A model generated the notes under the pieces. The model had not been told where the DNA came from. It ran no database searches and worked only from the letters and a program-made list of their open reading frames with translations. The translations under genes were made by a program, and so were the position numbers. From a virus: a stretch of 29,711 bases of DNA. Location of the stretch: IMG/VR virus record IMGVR_UViG_3300042987_000477, positions 1 to 29,711 of that record. One strand, written 5' to 3'. The stretch's first letter is position 1, and every line of letters begins with the position of its first letter. This document shows positions 27,414 to 29,711 of the stretch, piece by piece.

Positions 27414-29459
27414 ATGCCTGCGCTTACAGATCAGCTCGCCCTGCTCCCAGATGAATGGGCTCTTGTCGCCGTTGGCAACGACAAGCGCCCCTACCAGCCC
27501 GAGTGGCAAAAGCACCCCCTCACCAAAACGCAGATCGAACGCGAGCTGCAAGGCGGCCGTGCCGTAGCCATCGGCGTGCTTGCTGGCCCACCTTCCGGCG
27601 GCTTGCTGTTCGTTGATCACGATGGCCTCGGCGCCTCCGTGGTGCTCACCAACCTCGGCACCTCCCTGCGTGATCTCCCCAAATCCTGGGCAGTCACATC
27701 CGGCCGTGATGGTCGGCTCCAGATCATCTACAGCGTGCCTCGTGGTTTCTGGGAGCAGATCAAGACCACCAAGCTGAAGTCATCCGTCAAGGGCGAGCAG
27801 CTTGAGCTGCGCTGGACCGGCTGCCAGTCCGTTGTCATCGGCAAGCACCCCATCACCGGCGCCTACCGCTGGCTCAAAGGCCGCGCACCCGGTGACCTAC
27901 CCCTTGCCGAGGCGCCATCGGTGCTGCTCCAGCAGATGATGCGCGGTCCCGAGATCCCCCCGCTCATCCACACCCCCAACCCCACCGAGGACGCTGATCG
28001 CGCACGCGCCTACCTCGACAACATCCCCACCTCCCTTTCAGACGACTACGACGAGTGGGTCAAGGTCGGCATGGCGCTCCACAGCGTTGGTGATGACAGC
28101 CTGCTCGCTGACTGGATCCAGTGGTCGGCAGGCTCCGGCAAGTTCAAGGCCGGCGAGTGCGAACACAAATGGGCCACCTTCAAGTCCGACTCCGGTGGCG
28201 TTGGCCTCGGCACCCTTTACCACCTCGCCGGTGGCATCTCTCCACGGCAGGTGGCTGTCAATGCCCTCAAGGCTGCGCTGGGTGACACGCACCCCAAGGC
28301 CGCGGCCATCGAAGCATCATCCGGCGGCAAGGCGCTCAAGCTCGAAGCCGATGAGCTGCTTACCCTGATCCGCCAGCAGCTTGGTGATCGCCTTCGCTAC
28401 AACATCTACACCCAGAACATCGAGCTGGACGCACAGCCCATTCAAAGCCTGGAGCACTACTACCTCCAGTTCGCGCAGATGGGCATCAAGGTTTCTAAGG
28501 AGCTTGCCGCCGACGCCATCGTCTATGTGGCGCAGGCCAACAAGTTCGACCCCGTTCGGGAGTACCTCGATCGCATCGCAGAGGAAGTCCCCCCGGTCTC
28601 CATCGACCACCTGGCCAGCGCCTACCTGCGTCCGAAGGACGAGCCCGGCACCCTCTACGACGCCATGCTGCGCGCCACGCTCATTGCAGCCGTGCGCCGC
28701 ATCTATGAACCCGGCTCCAAGCACGACTCCGCCTGCGTTCTCATGGGACCGCAAGGCTGCGGCAAGTCCACCTTCTGGCGCAATCTCGGCGGCGTGTTCT
28801 TCTCCGATGCCCTGCGTGATGTATCCAGCAAGGACGACCTGATGGTCCTCCACCGCTCCTGGATCATGGAGTGGGCAGAGCTGGACCACATCACCGGCCG
28901 GCGCCATGCAGGGCAGGTCAAGGCGTTCCTGTCCCAGCAGACCGACACCTTCCGCGTGCCCTACGGCAAGGCCACCGAGGACTTCCCTCGGCGCTGCATC
29001 ATCGTCGGCTCCACCAACCGCGACAGCGGCTTCCTGGTGGACGACACCGGCAACCGCCGCTTCTGGGTGATCCCTGTCCTCGCTGCGCCCCACATCGCCG
29101 TTGATGGCCTGCTGCTGGAGCGTGATGCCATCTGGTCCGCTGCGGTCCACGCCTACCGGGCTGGTGAGGCCAACCACCTGCCCCGTGAGCTGGAGATGCA
29201 GGTCGAGACCGAGAACGAGTCCTACCTGGTCTCCAACCCCTGGCAGTCGGCCGTGCAGTCGTATCTCACCAGGCGCGTGAGCGTTGAACCGATCACCACC
29301 GAGGAGGTGTTGACCAACGCGATCCAGAAGCCGCTGGAGCGCCAGACCAGGGGCGATCAGATGCAGGTCGCATCCATTCTCAAGGATCTCGGCTGCGACA
29401 AGTATCGGGACTGCACGGGCGGAAAGCGCCGCTGGGTGTACCGACTCCCAACCTCGTGA
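27414..29459 (+). CDS. Primase-polymerase / VirE-type helicase
   Basis: 681 aa. Residues 1-175 resemble the bifunctional primase-polymerase N-domain (GNDKRPYQPEWQKHPLTKTQ, AIGVLAGPPSGGLLFVDHDG with Asp68/Asp70 as metal ligands, ELRWTGCQSVVIGKHPITGA). Residues about 193-275 are PriCT-2-like (RARAYLDNIP, DYDEWVKVGMALHSVG, LADWIQWSAGSGKFKAGECE, GTLYHLAGG). Residues about 370-620 are a VirE (virulence-associated E) P-loop helicase: Walker A GPQGCGKS (445-452), WIMEWAELDHITGR with Glu486/Glu489, and STNRDSGFLVDDTGNRRFW. A C-terminal wing (about 640-681) follows. It should prime and unwind at the phage origin. Confidence 0.9.
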   Translation: MPALTDQLALLPDEWALVAVGNDKRPYQPEWQKHPLTKTQIERELQGGRAVAIGVLAGPPSGGLLFVDHDGLGASVVLTNLGTSLRDLPKSWAVTSGRDGRLQIIYSVPRGFWEQIKTTKLKSSVKGEQLELRWTGCQSVVIGKHPITGAYRWLKGRAPGDLPLAEAPSVLLQQMMRGPEIPPLIHTPNPTEDADRARAYLDNIPTSLSDDYDEWVKVGMALHSVGDDSLLADWIQWSAGSGKFKAGECEHKWATFKSDSGGVGLGTLYHLAGGISPRQVAVNALKAALGDTHPKAAAIEASSGGKALKLEADELLTLIRQQLGDRLRYNIYTQNIELDAQPIQSLEHYYLQFAQMGIKVSKELAADAIVYVAQANKFDPVREYLDRIAEEVPPVSIDHLASAYLRPKDEPGTLYDAMLRATLIAAVRRIYEPGSKHDSACVLMGPQGCGKSTFWRNLGGVFFSDALRDVSSKDDLMVLHRSWIMEWAELDHITGRRHAGQVKAFLSQQTDTFRVPYGKATEDFPRRCIIVGSTNRDSGFLVDDTGNRRFWVIPVLAAPHIAVDGLLLERDAIWSAAVHAYRAGEANHLPRELEMQVETENESYLVSNPWQSAVQSYLTRRVSVEPITTEEVLTNAIQKPLERQTRGDQMQVASILKDLGCDKYRDCTGGKRRWVYRLPTS

Positions 29460-29471
29460 AAACAGGTTGGG
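29447..29471 (+). repeat. Inverted repeat CCCAACCT / AGGTTGGG spanning primase stop
   Basis: CCCAACCT (29447-29454) and AGGTTGGG (29464-29471) form a perfect 8-bp stem with a 9-base loop containing the primase stop (29457-29459). No T tract follows, so it is not a standard terminator. AGGTTGGGCA recurs at 29599-29608. Confidence 0.6.
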
Positions 29472-29663
29472 CAAGGAAAATCCGCGCCCTGCATGGGGTC
29501 TCCCTATCTCCTAACCTCCCTACTTCTAAGAAAGAGTATAAATAAAGTAGTAGAGAGGGGGTAATACCCCCCTTTTGGGGAGGGTCTGAGGTCGGGATAG
29601 GTTGGGCACAGGCTTCACGCCTTTTCGATGGATCTGACGGGCTGCCGCTCCTACCCTTGACGC
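29460..29663. other. 204-bp non-coding region after primase: candidate origin / regulatory region
   Basis: No gene is seen here. It holds the right arm of an inverted repeat (29464-29471), CTCCTAACCT (29508-29517), an AT-rich segment with TATAAATAAAG (29537-29547), a terminator (29557-29576) and AGGTTGGGCA (29599-29608). The AT-rich part contrasts with the GC-rich surroundings. The AACCT-type words cluster here and before the primase. A replication origin is possible but not shown. Confidence 0.4.
29557..29576 (+). terminator. Terminator after the replication operon
   Basis: GGGGG (29557-29561), loop TAATA, CCCCC (29567-29571), then C and TTTT (29573-29576). It sits 97 bases after the primase stop, preceded by an AT-rich segment. 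Confidence 0.7.
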
Positions 29664-29711
29664 ATGGCAACGCTGACCCTCGACATCAAATCGGAGCTGC
29701 CCAAGGCCATC
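29664..29711 (+). CDS. Start of an unidentified gene (3' end outside window)
   Basis: ATG 29664 opens a frame reading MATLTLDIKSELPKAI up to the window end. 16 residues are too few for assignment; the 'TL.IKSeLp.ai' start is like some siphophage head-tail proteins. It stands 87 bases after the terminator, so it would belong to a new transcription unit. Confidence 0.55.
   Translation, partial: MATLTLDIKSELPKAI

Noticed and set aside
28317-29474. 385-codon minus-strand frame opposite the primase/VirE gene
   Set aside because: Shadow of a gene whose Walker A and VirE motifs are clear; low-complexity composition.

Overview
The window is almost gap-free phage DNA (GC-rich, genes overlapping by ATGA/GTGA junctions, two transcription directions). 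Its structural half has the gene order of a lambda-like, long-tailed siphovirus, so it is either a free siphophage genome or a prophage. Several small proteins (the 45-aa basic protein at 15089, the 49-aa hydrophobic protein at 15632, many leftward small proteins) look like proteins I associate with cyanophages and picocyanobacterial prophages. My best guess for the host is a high-GC picocyanobacterium (Synechococcus/Cyanobium type); this rests on recollection of families, not on a search. No integrase, repressor or host gene is visible, so lysogeny cannot be decided here.

Layout. 1-2.5 kb: end of a fused prohead protease/HK97-type major capsid protein, a strong terminator, then head-tail connector and tail terminator proteins. 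2.5-13 kb: tail module in lambda order: tail tube, G/GT chaperones joined by a -1 frameshift site, tape measure, M, a small extra protein, L, K, I, J. 13-17.4 kb: receptor-binding/fibre protein, fibre-associated small proteins, membrane lysis proteins, a two-domain endolysin, then a dCTP deaminase flanked by a short repeat. 17.5-18.7 kb: two leftward small genes and two rightward genes (one an HNH nuclease) around a shared promoter region. 18.7-22.9 kb: a leftward operon of about sixteen small overlapping genes, mostly of unknown function. 22.9-23.4 kb: a zinc-ribbon protein and a divergent 61-aa protein that faintly resembles NblA. 23.4-25.5 kb: leftward recombination operon (RecE-like exonuclease, RecT annealing protein, excisionase-like HTH protein, unknown protein). 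25.6-29.5 kb: rightward replication genes (SF2 helicase, VRR-NUC nuclease, primase/VirE-type helicase), followed by a terminator and the start of another gene.

The most unusual locus is the tail-tip block K-I-J. K carries an intact JAMM metalloprotease plus an NlpC/P60 peptidase, I begins with a ubiquitin-like beta-grasp domain, and J begins with a complete 130-aa Hint (intein-like) domain that starts with Cys, ends in His-Asn and is followed by Ala. The Hint domain sits between two near-identical copies of a 36-bp glycine-coding repeat. Together these suggest that the tail-tip protein is auto-processed at its N-terminus during assembly. Other points of interest are an exact A AAA AAC slippery site, an internal start for capsid protein inside the protease fusion, repeats flanking dcd, a shared promoter motif for the two leftward operons, and AACCT-type repeats on both sides of the primase gene.
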